The notes below the pieces were generated by a model. It saw nothing but the letters and a program-made list of their open reading frames with translations, was not told the origin of the DNA and made no database searches. From the NCBI RefSeq assembly GCF_000621705.1, contig NZ_JHXO01000009.1:248001-312000 (forward strand): a stretch of 64,000 nt of DNA, given 5' to 3'. Positions 17,201 through 26,006 of this stretch are shown in pieces. The translations under genes were made by a program, and so were the position numbers. Every line of letters starts with the position of its first letter. Position 1 is the stretch's first letter. The DNA is from Prolixibacter bellariivorans ATCC BAA-1284. Lineage in GTDB: Bacteria; Bacteroidota; Bacteroidia; Bacteroidales; Prolixibacteraceae.

Positions 17201-18049
17201 TTTCAGCGAAAGCTGAATATTAGGCGCACCGTAAAGCGACTGGCTGACAAATGGTTGTATATCTGCGAAATCTAGCGGATGAAACGCCAATTGCACTTGA
17301 GCCAGGTTAAGGGAATCGAGCGGAATTTCTCCCCGACCAGACATCTGGGAACGGTTTGTTTCAAAGTGCAAATCAGACCAACTCAATCGCCGATTCTCCA
17401 TTTCCATTTTTCCCGTTAAGGTTTTTATCTGAACATCGGGAGATTGAGTTTGCAATTGAAAGTGCTGCAAGTTGAGCTTCAGTTTTTCCGGTTCGAACCG
17501 GAAGGCCAGTTGTAAGTTCGCCAAAAGCTTTTTCGGAATAACGCCAGCAGTATCGAGCGACGAAACCGTTCCCTGAAAATCTTTCAACTGAAAATCGGCA
17601 ACATCTACTTTCCAGAAACTCCCGCTTTTTGAAAGCGAATCTGTTTGCACATTTGTCGTGTCAGCCGGAATGAGATGTTCCAGGTTCCAGGTAGAATCGT
17701 TTTCCTGTTGAGCAAATACGCGAAGGCCTTCAAGACTGACGGATTCGATATGAACGTCCTTTTTCAAAATTGAAATCAGGGAATAGTGAACTTCCAGTTT
17801 TTCGAACGATACAAGCATCGTATCATTCCGCGAAAGCGAGAAGTTTTTCAAATAGAAATCGCCAAACAGATTTCCACTGATAGAATCGAGTTGCACGTTG
17901 GCATGCAGCATTTCACTTCCTTTGGACGAAACGACGGAAGCCAGCCATTGATTGAGCATTCCGGCACGAAGAATAAGCAGCAGGGACAGAATCAAAACAA
18001 GGATTCCGCCGATTACCCAACCTACTATTTTTGCTATTTTCTTCATCAT
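14201..18049 (-). CDS. tamB: TamB-like translocation and assembly module protein
   Basis: A very long protein (about 1282 residues) with a single N-terminal membrane anchor (KIVGWVIGGILVLILSLLLIL). Repetitive beta-strand-rich sequence follows, with the DUF490/TamB C-terminal domain at about 950-1280. Proteins of this type span the periplasm as a long beta-helix groove and help move lipids or insert outer-membrane proteins. I chose the start at Met7 of the open frame because it falls just after the stop of tamA and is followed by the KKIAK anchor; upstream residues would overlap tamA. The pair with a TamA-like BamA-family protein immediately upstream supports the assignment. Confidence 0.85.
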   Translation of the reverse strand: MMKKIAKIVGWVIGGILVLILSLLLILRAGMLNQWLASVVSSKGSEMLHANVQLDSISGNLFGDFYLKNFSLSRNDTMLVSFEKLEVHYSLISILKKDVHIESVSLEGLRVFAQQENDSTWNLEHLIPADTTNVQTDSLSKSGSFWKVDVADFQLKDFQGTVSSLDTAGVIPKKLLANLQLAFRFEPEKLKLNLQHFQLQTQSPDVQIKTLTGKMEMENRRLSWSDLHFETNRSQMSGRGEIPLDSLNLAQVQLAFHPLDFADIQPFVSQSLYGAPNIQLSLKGGLQQNEVQFNVQETKQRLSLDGWFSNLQSNPRYNFQLNIDSVNAATWTGDTTLTSSISGRFSVEGNGFDLKTNQLKLDGHLNDARYSGYTVKKLQMNLDKQAGSMHARVEADTWLGSMEGVAQLDKIFTQPVYELKAKLRHLDPADFLSADTLKSDLNLDVEVSGSGKDLNSLQAQAEIKSAASVLFGQPVSDFHTRISYHAGDYRIDSLLFEVPAFRLSANGKGNIHSANDFSVTVQARDINSLAKPLGLPPSETTGAIAGSVTGPADSLHFVGNLNLHHLRYDSIRVGSFSGKIEAMLHDSLYHGDVNLQANAMNINGMALESLGLKSRFSNGSLENQIDLVMNDSLQAQAIANVYYKGVPRIDLKRLHLNLIHSEWTGGSDSTSIIPTRDSIVVRNLTLSSEKQQIAVDGRFAFKGAEDLNLSLDNLDLSQIPHFKGVPQNMGGIVSSGIRLTGDASSPEIQGFLDVQKPALDTISLKQIAADVNYQDERLTLQLGVIGEQDSLLTAELDLPLHLSFADSIYLLRKTEPVHGSLRIDSLEIARFNRFIEKQGMKVSGLFSANVQLSNTIDDVKIGGHVRLDGGQFSDDEYGLKYRDIMLRSGLEGNRFSIDTLGLKSGKGYLGMHGYVQLKSQLGAEPEYIKMNISGKNFTLTSSDLLDAVINTNMLLEGTPKQPKFSGKLTVVKAHLNADALRARLAVKSADPNPPLLVQAVNDASSLDTTGSKQITVKDTVSAFQSVDFYRNLSGTFTVHIPGDFWIKGKDMNFELKGDLRAVKEGKPVDLFGTLMVQRGYYKMYGKRFDFESGSLTFTGSDEINPQVDFTIVYSFRDVEKKLRKLTLHITGRALQPEFSFRLDNSTIDEQDALAYILFGRSSNQLSSSQSSSVNSASGVAKNLALGQVSSLLKDALQSTLNLDVLEISGGEDWSSSSVTVGKYITKNLFLSYQRTFALDKKTKIIEPQKITLEYQLLRWLYLQATNQTTNSGFDLIVKKSWK

Positions 18050-18050
18050 A

Positions 18051-19868
18051 CTAAAATGCCTGACCAATGGATATAAAAAATTGTGTTCGAAACTTATTCT
18101 CGAAAACCGGAGTTGCTACATCCAGTCGAATAGGACCAATCGGCGTTTTTATCCGCATCCCCAGACCGACGTCGTACTTCAAACCGCCCAACCGATAATC
18201 AAAAGCATTGGGCCATACGTTACCAAAATCCATGAATGCCGCCCCTCCAAAAATCTCGTAAACCGGGAACCGGAATTCCGCACTTCCTTCCAGGACACTG
18301 TTACCACCCACGGGAATTCCATTTTCGTTCACCGGAGAAACCTGGTTACGGCCCCAGCCCCGCAAGGAATTGGCTCCTCCCAAAAGAAACCGGTCTTCCA
18401 ACGGACTCTCCTCATCTCCTTTGAGCGGACGAATCACACCAGCACGCAAACGCGCAGCAAACACCCAGTTTCCGTTAAACGGAATGTAATGCCGAACATC
18501 CGATTCCACTTTGACATAGTGATATTTCGATTGAAATCCGACTCCCATATAGGTAATGTAGGTATCCAACTTCCAACCTTTCGTCGGATCAAAAATATCG
18601 TTGGTCGTATTCCGGCTGACACCGAAAGTGATTCCCGATTTATTGTGAATTGAATCCTGCGGACTAACTGTCGAATCAGCAGTTACCAGTGTATTATCAG
18701 TCAACCAGTCCTTTTCCAGTGAATACATTAGATAGGCTGAAGTACCGGAAGAGAATGTTTTTTGAAATGTCACGCCGGATCCTAACCGATCAACTTCGAA
18801 TCCAATTTCATTCTCACGGATGTAATATGGGTTCAGAATAAAATCAAGATTATCCAGAAAAATATCAGGTTGAATAAACTTGGCATCGAAGCTAAAAGGA
18901 AGAAAATAAGAGTGTTTCCCGTTAAGAATCAGTCGCCTCGCCCCTCCCAGAAAATGCAACCGGGTAAGTTCCGCCGATACCCGCACCCGGTCTTCGGAAC
19001 CGTATCCCACACCAGCCTGAAGCGACCAACGTGGTTTTTCCTTTAAATAAATAGCAACGGGAATACTATCGCCCCTGATACTATCTGCCTGTGCGCGAAC
19101 AACGACATAACTGAATAATTCGGTATCGAAAATCTTCTGCTGGGTTCGTTGCAATTGTTTACGGGAGAAACGATCACCTGAAGAAAACAGAAGCTTGTTC
19201 CGGATAAATTTTTCGGGTACCAGGGAATCTCCATGAAAGGTTATCTTGCCAAACCAGGCTTCCGGGCCCGGATGCACCTGAAAGTTAAGCCCAACGGAAT
19301 GTTCTGTAGTATCGACCTGGATATCGCGTTTAACCTGCACCAGCGGATAACCTTTGTTGGTAAAAGCATTGGTTAATTTATCCTCGGCCTGGTATACCTG
19401 CTGATCAACAAAACGATTTCCCGGCTTAACCGGAAAATTTTTTCGGGCAGCGCTTATAATGGTCGAATCCAGTCGTGTTGTATCATCCTGTACTTCTACG
19501 TTACTGATAAGATAAGGTCTTCCCTCGTTGATCTGGATTAGAACTGAAATTCGTCTGCCTACTTTATTAGAATCAAGCGAGTAATCGATTTTAGGATGCA
19601 AAAATCCATTGCGCTGATAGTACTTTTTCAGCCGTTCGATATCATCATCCAGAATGTACTTTGAAAAAGCCGGAGCTGATTTCCAAAACTGCAATTTATC
19701 AAAGAATGTGGGGCCTTCCGTATTCATTTGTCCGGCAAGATCTCCATCTTCCAATGTCGCATTTCCCTCGAAGGTCACTTTTTTGACAACAGGCTCCTTT
19801 TGAGCAAAAGTCTCAAATGGCAACAGAAGAATGAAAGAGAATAGAAAAATTCTGAAGAGAGCCGACAT
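18051..19868 (-). CDS. tamA: TamA-like outer-membrane protein of the BamA/Omp85 family
   Basis: About 605 residues. A signal peptide ends at LPFETFAQ, POTRA domains (each beginning like KKVTFEGNATL) occupy about 25-270, and a beta-barrel fills the rest. The barrel holds the Omp85 motif region LLGGANSLRGWGRNQ and ends in an aromatic residue (FFISIGQAF). I chose the start Met at 19868 because it gives a clean signal peptide; the open frame extends 26 codons further. It acts with TamB, encoded directly downstream. Confidence 0.86.
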   Translation of the reverse strand: MSALFRIFLFSFILLLPFETFAQKEPVVKKVTFEGNATLEDGDLAGQMNTEGPTFFDKLQFWKSAPAFSKYILDDDIERLKKYYQRNGFLHPKIDYSLDSNKVGRRISVLIQINEGRPYLISNVEVQDDTTRLDSTIISAARKNFPVKPGNRFVDQQVYQAEDKLTNAFTNKGYPLVQVKRDIQVDTTEHSVGLNFQVHPGPEAWFGKITFHGDSLVPEKFIRNKLLFSSGDRFSRKQLQRTQQKIFDTELFSYVVVRAQADSIRGDSIPVAIYLKEKPRWSLQAGVGYGSEDRVRVSAELTRLHFLGGARRLILNGKHSYFLPFSFDAKFIQPDIFLDNLDFILNPYYIRENEIGFEVDRLGSGVTFQKTFSSGTSAYLMYSLEKDWLTDNTLVTADSTVSPQDSIHNKSGITFGVSRNTTNDIFDPTKGWKLDTYITYMGVGFQSKYHYVKVESDVRHYIPFNGNWVFAARLRAGVIRPLKGDEESPLEDRFLLGGANSLRGWGRNQVSPVNENGIPVGGNSVLEGSAEFRFPVYEIFGGAAFMDFGNVWPNAFDYRLGGLKYDVGLGMRIKTPIGPIRLDVATPVFENKFRTQFFISIGQAF

Positions 19869-20053
19869 ACAAGTGAATTTGATCGATTTCGAATAAGCAA
19901 ACCAATCCGTGAGGTGCATACAGCGAAACACTACTGTTATCACCATCCTGAAACGCTTAACTTACTAATTTAGTTTAAAAACTTCAATACGGCACATCCG
20001 AACAACGACCTTCTAAACGCTTCAATATTCCTGATATCTTCAGCCATAGCACT

Positions 20054-20092
20054 TAAAAAAAGAGCTGTCTCAAATAAAACGAAACAGCTCTC
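20054..20092 (-). terminator. Intrinsic terminator of the carboxynorspermidine dehydrogenase gene
   Basis: Read on the minus strand, an 8-bp stem AGAGCTGT/ACAGCTCT is followed by a run of seven T. It begins 24 bases after the stop codon. Confidence 0.8.
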
Positions 20093-20115
20093 CAGCAAAT
20101 ATATTTTTCAATGTT

Positions 20116-21309
20116 TTATAATTCCAGATCGACATCATGTAATTCATGCCATGGTAAGCCATGTTTGTTCAATTCCTCCATGAACGGATCCGGATCAAAC
20201 TGCTCTACATTGTTTACTCCGGGCTTTCTCCATTTTTCCTGCATGAACATCATGGCTCCAATCATGGCTGGAACTCCGGTTGTGTAACTAACTGCCTGCA
20301 TACCGGTTTCTTTGTATGCCTCTTCGTGACTGCAATTATTATAAATGTAGTAGGATTTTTCTTTACCGTCTTTCAATCCACGAATGCGGCAACCGATGGA
20401 TGTTTCGCCGTGGTAATTCTCACCGAGACCTCCTGGATCCGGCAATACCGCTTTTAGGAACTGAATCGGCACAATCTCTTTTCCTTCATAGATAATCGGC
20501 TCGATTCCTGCCATACCGATATTCTGAATAACGCGCAGATGTGTCAGATATTCCTGTCCGAAGGTCATCCAAAAACGGGCACGTTTAATCGTTGGGAAAT
20601 TTTTCACCAGCGATTCCAACTCCTCATGGTAAATCAGGTAAGATTCTTTCGGACCAATATTCGGATAATTCAAAGGCTTGTGAATTTCATGTGGTTCGGT
20701 CAAAACCCAGTCGTCATTCTCCCAGTACTTTCCTTTCTGGGTTACCTCGCGAATATTGATTTCGGGATTGAAATTGGTAGCGAAAGCTTTACCGTGATCA
20801 CCGGCATTACAATCAACAATATCGAGATACTGAACTTCGTCGAACACATGTTTTGCCGCATGTGCTGTAAAAATACTGGTCACACCCGGATCGAAACCGC
20901 AACCTAAGATAGCAGTCAAACCTGCTTCCTTGAAACGATCGTGGTAAGCCCACTGCCATTTATATTCGAATTTGGCTTCTTCTTTCGGTTCATAATTAGC
21001 CGTATCCAAATAGGAAACTCCTGTCTCGAGGCAGGCATCCATGATGGTCAAATCCTGATAAGGCAAAGCCACATTCACCACCAGGTCCGGTTGAAACGAA
21101 CGAATTAACCCGACCAATTGAGGTACACTGTCAGCATCTACCTGAGCCGTTTGAATACGGTTCCCACCTATTTTTTCAGCAATCGCATCGCACTTTGATT
21201 TGGTGCGGCTTGCCAGCATAATTTCTGAAAATACTTCAGGAAGTCCGGCCATTTTGTGAGCAACAACGGTTCCCACTCCACCGGCACCAATGATCAACAC
21301 TTTACCCAT
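20116..21309 (-). CDS. Carboxynorspermidine dehydrogenase (saccharopine dehydrogenase family)
   Basis: A 397-residue NAD(P)H enzyme that couples aspartate semialdehyde to a diamine to give carboxy(nor)spermidine. The Rossmann nucleotide motif is at VLIIGAGGVGTVVAHKMA. The family signatures LGCGFDPGVTSIFTAHAAKH and SYTTGVPAMIGAMM are present. The start at 21309 (MGKVL) is chosen because it places the Rossmann strand at the N-terminus as in homologues; ten further codons are open upstream. The decarboxylase partner nspC is at 145-1287, about 19 kb away. A lysine-pathway saccharopine dehydrogenase is the alternative, but the nspC gene nearby favours polyamine synthesis. Confidence 0.87.
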   Translation of the reverse strand: MGKVLIIGAGGVGTVVAHKMAGLPEVFSEIMLASRTKSKCDAIAEKIGGNRIQTAQVDADSVPQLVGLIRSFQPDLVVNVALPYQDLTIMDACLETGVSYLDTANYEPKEEAKFEYKWQWAYHDRFKEAGLTAILGCGFDPGVTSIFTAHAAKHVFDEVQYLDIVDCNAGDHGKAFATNFNPEINIREVTQKGKYWENDDWVLTEPHEIHKPLNYPNIGPKESYLIYHEELESLVKNFPTIKRARFWMTFGQEYLTHLRVIQNIGMAGIEPIIYEGKEIVPIQFLKAVLPDPGGLGENYHGETSIGCRIRGLKDGKEKSYYIYNNCSHEEAYKETGMQAVSYTTGVPAMIGAMMFMQEKWRKPGVNNVEQFDPDPFMEELNKHGLPWHELHDVDLEL

Positions 21310-21579
21310 CAAAAATATCTGTTTATTCAGGTTCAACAATTCAAAAACGGCGTAAAGTACGCAATTTTTCGAGGCAAAAAGATAGGGAATTTAAAATTAG
21401 AATGAAACCGGAAAACCAAGAACCTTGAACGTGGAAAACAAATAGGATTTTGAGGGGGAATCAGAACAGAACGGTTTGATGTCAGACGAAGAACCACTGA
21501 ATTTAAATCAGTTAAAATATCATATAATGAAAAAAGTTACGTTGTAATGTTACGTACCCACTGAATTTTGTGAGAATTT

Positions 21580-24500
21580 ATGAATGTCGGAACAAGCCAA
21601 ATGTTAGAAAAGTGGAAGAGTTTTCTGGCTCGTTCCCGCGACCCTGAATTTTTATTTTCCGGTCGTGGAGAACTGCTCTATTGCTCTCCCTCCAGCTTCC
21701 ATATAGCCAATCTCCGGCAAGTTGATTTACCCGCAGATTCGGACAAATGGCTGCAAATCATCGACGAATCAGATCGAACAAAATGGTTAACCTGGTTTGA
21801 ACAAGCATTTCTGGAACCCTACAATCCGATTCTTCAGAAACTCAGCATAACTTCCCACTCAGGAACATCTGTCGAATATCTTGCTGCATCACAACTCATC
21901 TCCATTGACGATGCGGAAACAAATCTTCTTCGGGTTACCTTGCGTGAAGAGCATCAACAACCCAAACAGCAAGATAATAATCAGGAATTACTGGAACAGA
22001 TTATCCAGCTGGTTAACCAGAACACATCTCTTGACCGAAAATTAAATCATTTTTTGCACGTCGTATGTCCTCGTCCGGATATCAAACATCTGTTTATATA
22101 TCATACGCAAGGTCATACTGAAGCCTCGGTGTACAGTTGTTCATCGGATAAGGAACAATTTCAGGTTGTCCCGGAGCAAACCAGGACATTGACAAATACC
22201 TGGAAAGAACTACTCTTTTATATTGAGCCAGATCAGAAAAAGATACACCTGCGCCAGTCGGATCTACCGGAAGAACAAGCCATGAAGTTCAGAAATATCG
22301 AAATCGAAGAACTTTATCTGTTTCCAATCACCTCCCACAATAGTCAATCCGCCTGCTTGGGAGTCGTACCCCAGGTCGCAGGCAAGGTGAATGAAGCTTT
22401 GTGGGAAGAATTAAGCCGCTTATTATCCATCGCCTGGATATCGGACAGCAACCGCAAAAGGCTCATTCATTACAAAGAGAAATTAGATTGGATGCTCGAT
22501 ACAACCGGGCAATGGTATTGGGAGTACAATCCATCCAAGGCAAAATTTGTAATTGACCGGCATTGGATGATTAAATGCGGCTATACCGAAAATCATCTCC
22601 CAAAAGAGGACTTCCTACGTTATATTCACCCTAACAACAGGCATGAATTTGTCAAGCTGTTGGACATTCCTTCAGAAGCACGAAATCATGTTTTCGAAAC
22701 TGACTTTCGCTTCCAAAAGGCAAATGGTGAATACCAGTCAATTACCTGCAAAGGTAAAACGATGTTCAGTCATCATTCAGGACAACCACGTATCGTCGGG
22801 GTACTGAGTGAAATTGCTCAGGTAAGTTCAGTTCAGGAGCGTTTTGACCAGGCATTTCAGTTGAGTCCCTCAATTATGGCCATTACGCAAATGTCCACGG
22901 GGGTGATTCTTGACGCCAATCAACGTTTTCTAGACCTACTGGGGAAAACGAAAGAGGAAGCACTGGGACTCAACTTTTTCGACCTGAGATTTTTCTCGCA
23001 AGAAACACAGGAGTACCTGAGAGAACGATTATTAAGAGATAAGAAATTTGTTAATGAAGAGATTACCATTAACCTTGGCGATCAGCTGAAATTTGGATTA
23101 TACAGCGCGTCCGCCTTTATGAGCAACGGAGAAATGCTGGTCATATCCTCCGTTCAGGATATTACAGAACAGAAAAACATTAGTAAAGAACTAAAGCAAT
23201 ACCGCGAAAACATTAATGAACTCGTACAGCAACGAACGTCCGAGCTGAATAATAGCAGACATTACTACGAAACGCTTATCCAGGAAATGACCGATTATGT
23301 CTGTCATTCGCTTCCCGATACGACTATTCTTTTTGTTAACGAAGCCTATTCCCGTTACATTGGTCAACCTCGTGAGGTACTAATTGGGAAAAAATGGATT
23401 GACTTCATTCCGGAGTTTTCGCTGGACTTCATTCAAGAACAAATCCAGACGATTAGCACAAAAAGGAAGGTCCATACATTCGAAGTTTATATACCAGCTC
23501 TCAATGGACAGCCGGAAAACTGGATTCAATGGATCAATGTCCCGATACTTGACGAGAACGGAGAAATCAGTGAGATACAATCCAGTGGACGTGACATTAC
23601 CAACATCAAGCAAATACAATCGGAATTAAGTGCGGCCAAAGAAATGGCCGAAGAATCAGGAAGGCTCAAATCTGCATTTCTGGCCAATATTTCACACGAA
23701 ATCCGCACGCCGATGAATGTCATTCTTGGTTTTACCAATTTACTTATTGACAACGATCTGGAAGAAGATGAACGGCAAGAATTTGCCGGACACATAACCA
23801 ATAATGCCAATTTATTACTCCGTGTTCTGGATAATATTTTGGAAATTTCGCGGATGGAAGCCGGTTTTACGGATATCGAGAAATCGCCGTGCGACATCAA
23901 TAAAATGCTGGAAAGTCTTTGCCAGGAATATGCAAAACTGGCACAGCCAGGCGTGCAAGTTAACTGTTGTCGCGCCATTGAAACCCCGGTTTCGTTTATG
24001 ACTGACAAAAGAAGAATGAAACAATTGTTCACCAACCTGATGGACAATGCGGTTAAATTCACCAGTGAAGGTCATATCGAATGTGGATACAGGCTACATC
24101 CGTCCTCTCATAGTTTCAATCAAATTGAGTTTTACGTTGAAGATACCGGAATTGGCATCCCAGCTCATTTAATTCCGGTAATTTTCGAACCTTTCCGACA
24201 GGCCGACAACAGTCTTACCAGACAATTTGGTGGAACCGGACTGGGTTTATCTATTTCTAAAAAATTAGCCGAACTATTAGGTGGAACCCTGAGCGTTAAT
24301 TCTGTTCCGGGAAAAAAGACAGTCTTTTCTGTCACTTTTCCATTTCAACCTTCAAATCTGAAAACAACAAACAACATGGTACACAACATTACCGATAACA
24401 AGTATCATTTTGTGCCCGACTGGCAGCAGCACAAAGTATTAATTGTTGAAGATGTGGAATCGAACTACCAATACATTTATAGTGTACTTGGTAAAACCGG

Positions 24501-24798
24501 AATTCAAATCATTTGGGCTTCCGATGGTAAGGAAGCAATTGAATTTTACCGGGACAATCCGGACATCGATCTGGTTTTGATGGACATTAAACTTCCGATT
24601 ATGAACGGGCTCGATGCGACCCAGACACTCAAAAGTCTGAATCCCGATTTACCGGTGATTGCTGTTACGGCATATGCCATGTCTGAAGACAAGGATAAAT
24701 GTCTGGAAGCAGGTTGCGACGATTTCATTGTAAAGCCGGTCAACCGTTTTGAGCTACTGGCAAAAATCGAGAACTATTTTGAGTCGCAGGAACTATAG
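21580..24798 (+). CDS. Hybrid sensor histidine kinase with PAS domains and receiver
   Basis: A 1072-residue soluble signalling protein. An N-terminal PAS-like region (about 10-125) is followed by a GAF-like region (about 130-300) and three PAS domains (about 310-415, 420-535, 560-680). Then come the phospho-acceptor helix pair with His706 (LANISHEIRTPM), an ATPase domain with the G boxes DTGIGIP and GGTGLGLSISKKLAELLGG, and a C-terminal receiver with Asp1002 (LVLMDIKLP). No membrane helix is seen, so it probably senses a cytoplasmic signal. No partner output protein is next to it. The signal is unknown. Confidence 0.9.
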   Translation: MNVGTSQMLEKWKSFLARSRDPEFLFSGRGELLYCSPSSFHIANLRQVDLPADSDKWLQIIDESDRTKWLTWFEQAFLEPYNPILQKLSITSHSGTSVEYLAASQLISIDDAETNLLRVTLREEHQQPKQQDNNQELLEQIIQLVNQNTSLDRKLNHFLHVVCPRPDIKHLFIYHTQGHTEASVYSCSSDKEQFQVVPEQTRTLTNTWKELLFYIEPDQKKIHLRQSDLPEEQAMKFRNIEIEELYLFPITSHNSQSACLGVVPQVAGKVNEALWEELSRLLSIAWISDSNRKRLIHYKEKLDWMLDTTGQWYWEYNPSKAKFVIDRHWMIKCGYTENHLPKEDFLRYIHPNNRHEFVKLLDIPSEARNHVFETDFRFQKANGEYQSITCKGKTMFSHHSGQPRIVGVLSEIAQVSSVQERFDQAFQLSPSIMAITQMSTGVILDANQRFLDLLGKTKEEALGLNFFDLRFFSQETQEYLRERLLRDKKFVNEEITINLGDQLKFGLYSASAFMSNGEMLVISSVQDITEQKNISKELKQYRENINELVQQRTSELNNSRHYYETLIQEMTDYVCHSLPDTTILFVNEAYSRYIGQPREVLIGKKWIDFIPEFSLDFIQEQIQTISTKRKVHTFEVYIPALNGQPENWIQWINVPILDENGEISEIQSSGRDITNIKQIQSELSAAKEMAEESGRLKSAFLANISHEIRTPMNVILGFTNLLIDNDLEEDERQEFAGHITNNANLLLRVLDNILEISRMEAGFTDIEKSPCDINKMLESLCQEYAKLAQPGVQVNCCRAIETPVSFMTDKRRMKQLFTNLMDNAVKFTSEGHIECGYRLHPSSHSFNQIEFYVEDTGIGIPAHLIPVIFEPFRQADNSLTRQFGGTGLGLSISKKLAELLGGTLSVNSVPGKKTVFSVTFPFQPSNLKTTNNMVHNITDNKYHFVPDWQQHKVLIVEDVESNYQYIYSVLGKTGIQIIWASDGKEAIEFYRDNPDIDLVLMDIKLPIMNGLDATQTLKSLNPDLPVIAVTAYAMSEDKDKCLEAGCDDFIVKPVNRFELLAKIENYFESQEL

Positions 24799-25276
24799 GC
24801 AGGACTGCTTGTAATCGTTTGACTGAATGAGAAAAACTGTCAGAAATAATTTCGTTCTGCTTTCATATCAAACAATCTGCAGGCATCTGCCCGATCTGAT
24901 ATGCGCAAAGCATCAGAATCAGGAAAAAATTGTTTAATTCGAAATCACTGAAAATAAACGCTATATTTGCACTGATTCTGATTTGATATTAAGCGCACAT
25001 ATACTAATTCCACATTCGCATTAGTTAATCACTGCACTTTTTTTAAATCCTTTTTCGGCACCGCTACATGCGGACCAGTTGTTTTCCACTGGTAGTCAAC
25101 CAATTTAACCGGACCGAATTACTGTAATCAACATACAAAACAATATTTCCGAATGAAAGGAAGGACCTTTTAGTAAACTGTCCACTTCTGACATTCGGGG
25201 CACGAAAGACCGAAACATTCGGTACTAAAATGGAGTAAATACAAACAGTCAGGTTTATTATCAATTAAAATTATTT
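24799..25276 (+). other. 478-bp region holding a likely long structured leader of the cold-shock gene
   Basis: No gene is seen. A perfect TAnnTTTG box (TATATTTG) lies at 24962-24969. If used, it would give a leader of about 300 bases. The predicted leader contains hairpins CCGC-tacat-GCGG and ACCAGT-tgttttcc-ACTGGT (about 25063-25095) and further complementary pairs (CCGAAT/ATTCGG). Long structured leaders are known to control cold-shock mRNAs in other bacteria. Confidence 0.45.
24962..24969 (+). promoter_or_regulatory. Perfect Bacteroidota -7 box upstream of the cold-shock gene
   Basis: TATATTTG fits TAnnTTTG at all fixed positions. A -33 TTTG at the usual distance is not evident, which lowers confidence. 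Confidence 0.4.
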
Positions 25277-25732
25277 ATGGGTAGATCACAGGAAACTTTC
25301 AACAAAAAAGAAGTAAGAAACAAGAAAGAGAAAAAGAGAAAAGAGAAAGTAGCGCGAAGGCAAGCCAAGAAGGACAATGAGAAGAAAGGCAGCCTCGACG
25401 ATATGATTGCTTACGTTGACGAAAACGGAATGATTACGGATACTCCTCCCGATCCTGGTAAGAAAACGAAGACAAAGGCAGAAGATATTGAAATCAGCAT
25501 TCCGAAGAAAGAAGATATGGAGCAACCTGATCCCATCAGAAAAGGAAAGGTTACGTATTACAACGATTCCAAAGGGTATGGTTTTATCAGGGATACTGAG
25601 ACTCAGGATAGTGTGTTTGTGCATGTAAACAACACGCTGGATGAAATTACTGAAGGTAGTAAAGTTACCTTCGAAGTGGAACCTGGTCCAAAAGGCCCGG
25701 TTGCTGTCAGGGTAAAACTTCTCGATCAGTAA
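25277..25732 (+). CDS. Cold-shock domain protein with basic N-terminal extension
   Basis: A 151-residue protein. The last about 65 residues form a cold-shock domain with RNP1-like KGYGFI and RNP2-like VFVHV, which bind single-stranded RNA or DNA. The first about 45 residues are lysine- and arginine-rich, and an acidic linker (45-85) joins the two. This architecture is common in Bacteroidota and longer than the 70-residue CspA. A strong terminator follows. Its role is likely RNA chaperoning at low temperature or during growth change. Confidence 0.88.
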   Translation: MGRSQETFNKKEVRNKKEKKRKEKVARRQAKKDNEKKGSLDDMIAYVDENGMITDTPPDPGKKTKTKAEDIEISIPKKEDMEQPDPIRKGKVTYYNDSKGYGFIRDTETQDSVFVHVNNTLDEITEGSKVTFEVEPGPKGPVAVRVKLLDQ

Positions 25733-25843
25733 TCAGCTGTAAACTTTTAGTCAGAACGATGCACTAATGCTGGTTCACTGACTGTTTCCCGGCAATTACT
25801 TTGGTTTCTGACAACTAAAGAAGACAAAACTTTAACAAAATAA

Positions 25844-25887
25844 GCCGTCACTCAATACAGAGACTGTATTTCGTGGCGGCATTTTTT
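25844..25887 (+). terminator. Intrinsic terminator after the cold-shock gene
   Basis: A two-part stem, GCCGTCAC/GTGGCGGC outside and AATACAG/CTGTATT inside, is followed by six T. Confidence 0.88.
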
Positions 25888-26006
25888 ATGTTCAAATCCA
25901 AACCAGAACTAACTAAATCCATCTATTCGAAAACTTTCATTTCTTCTGAAAGCGAACTATCTTCCAACAACATTGTAAAATCCATCAATCTTGGAAACAT
26001 CGTTAT

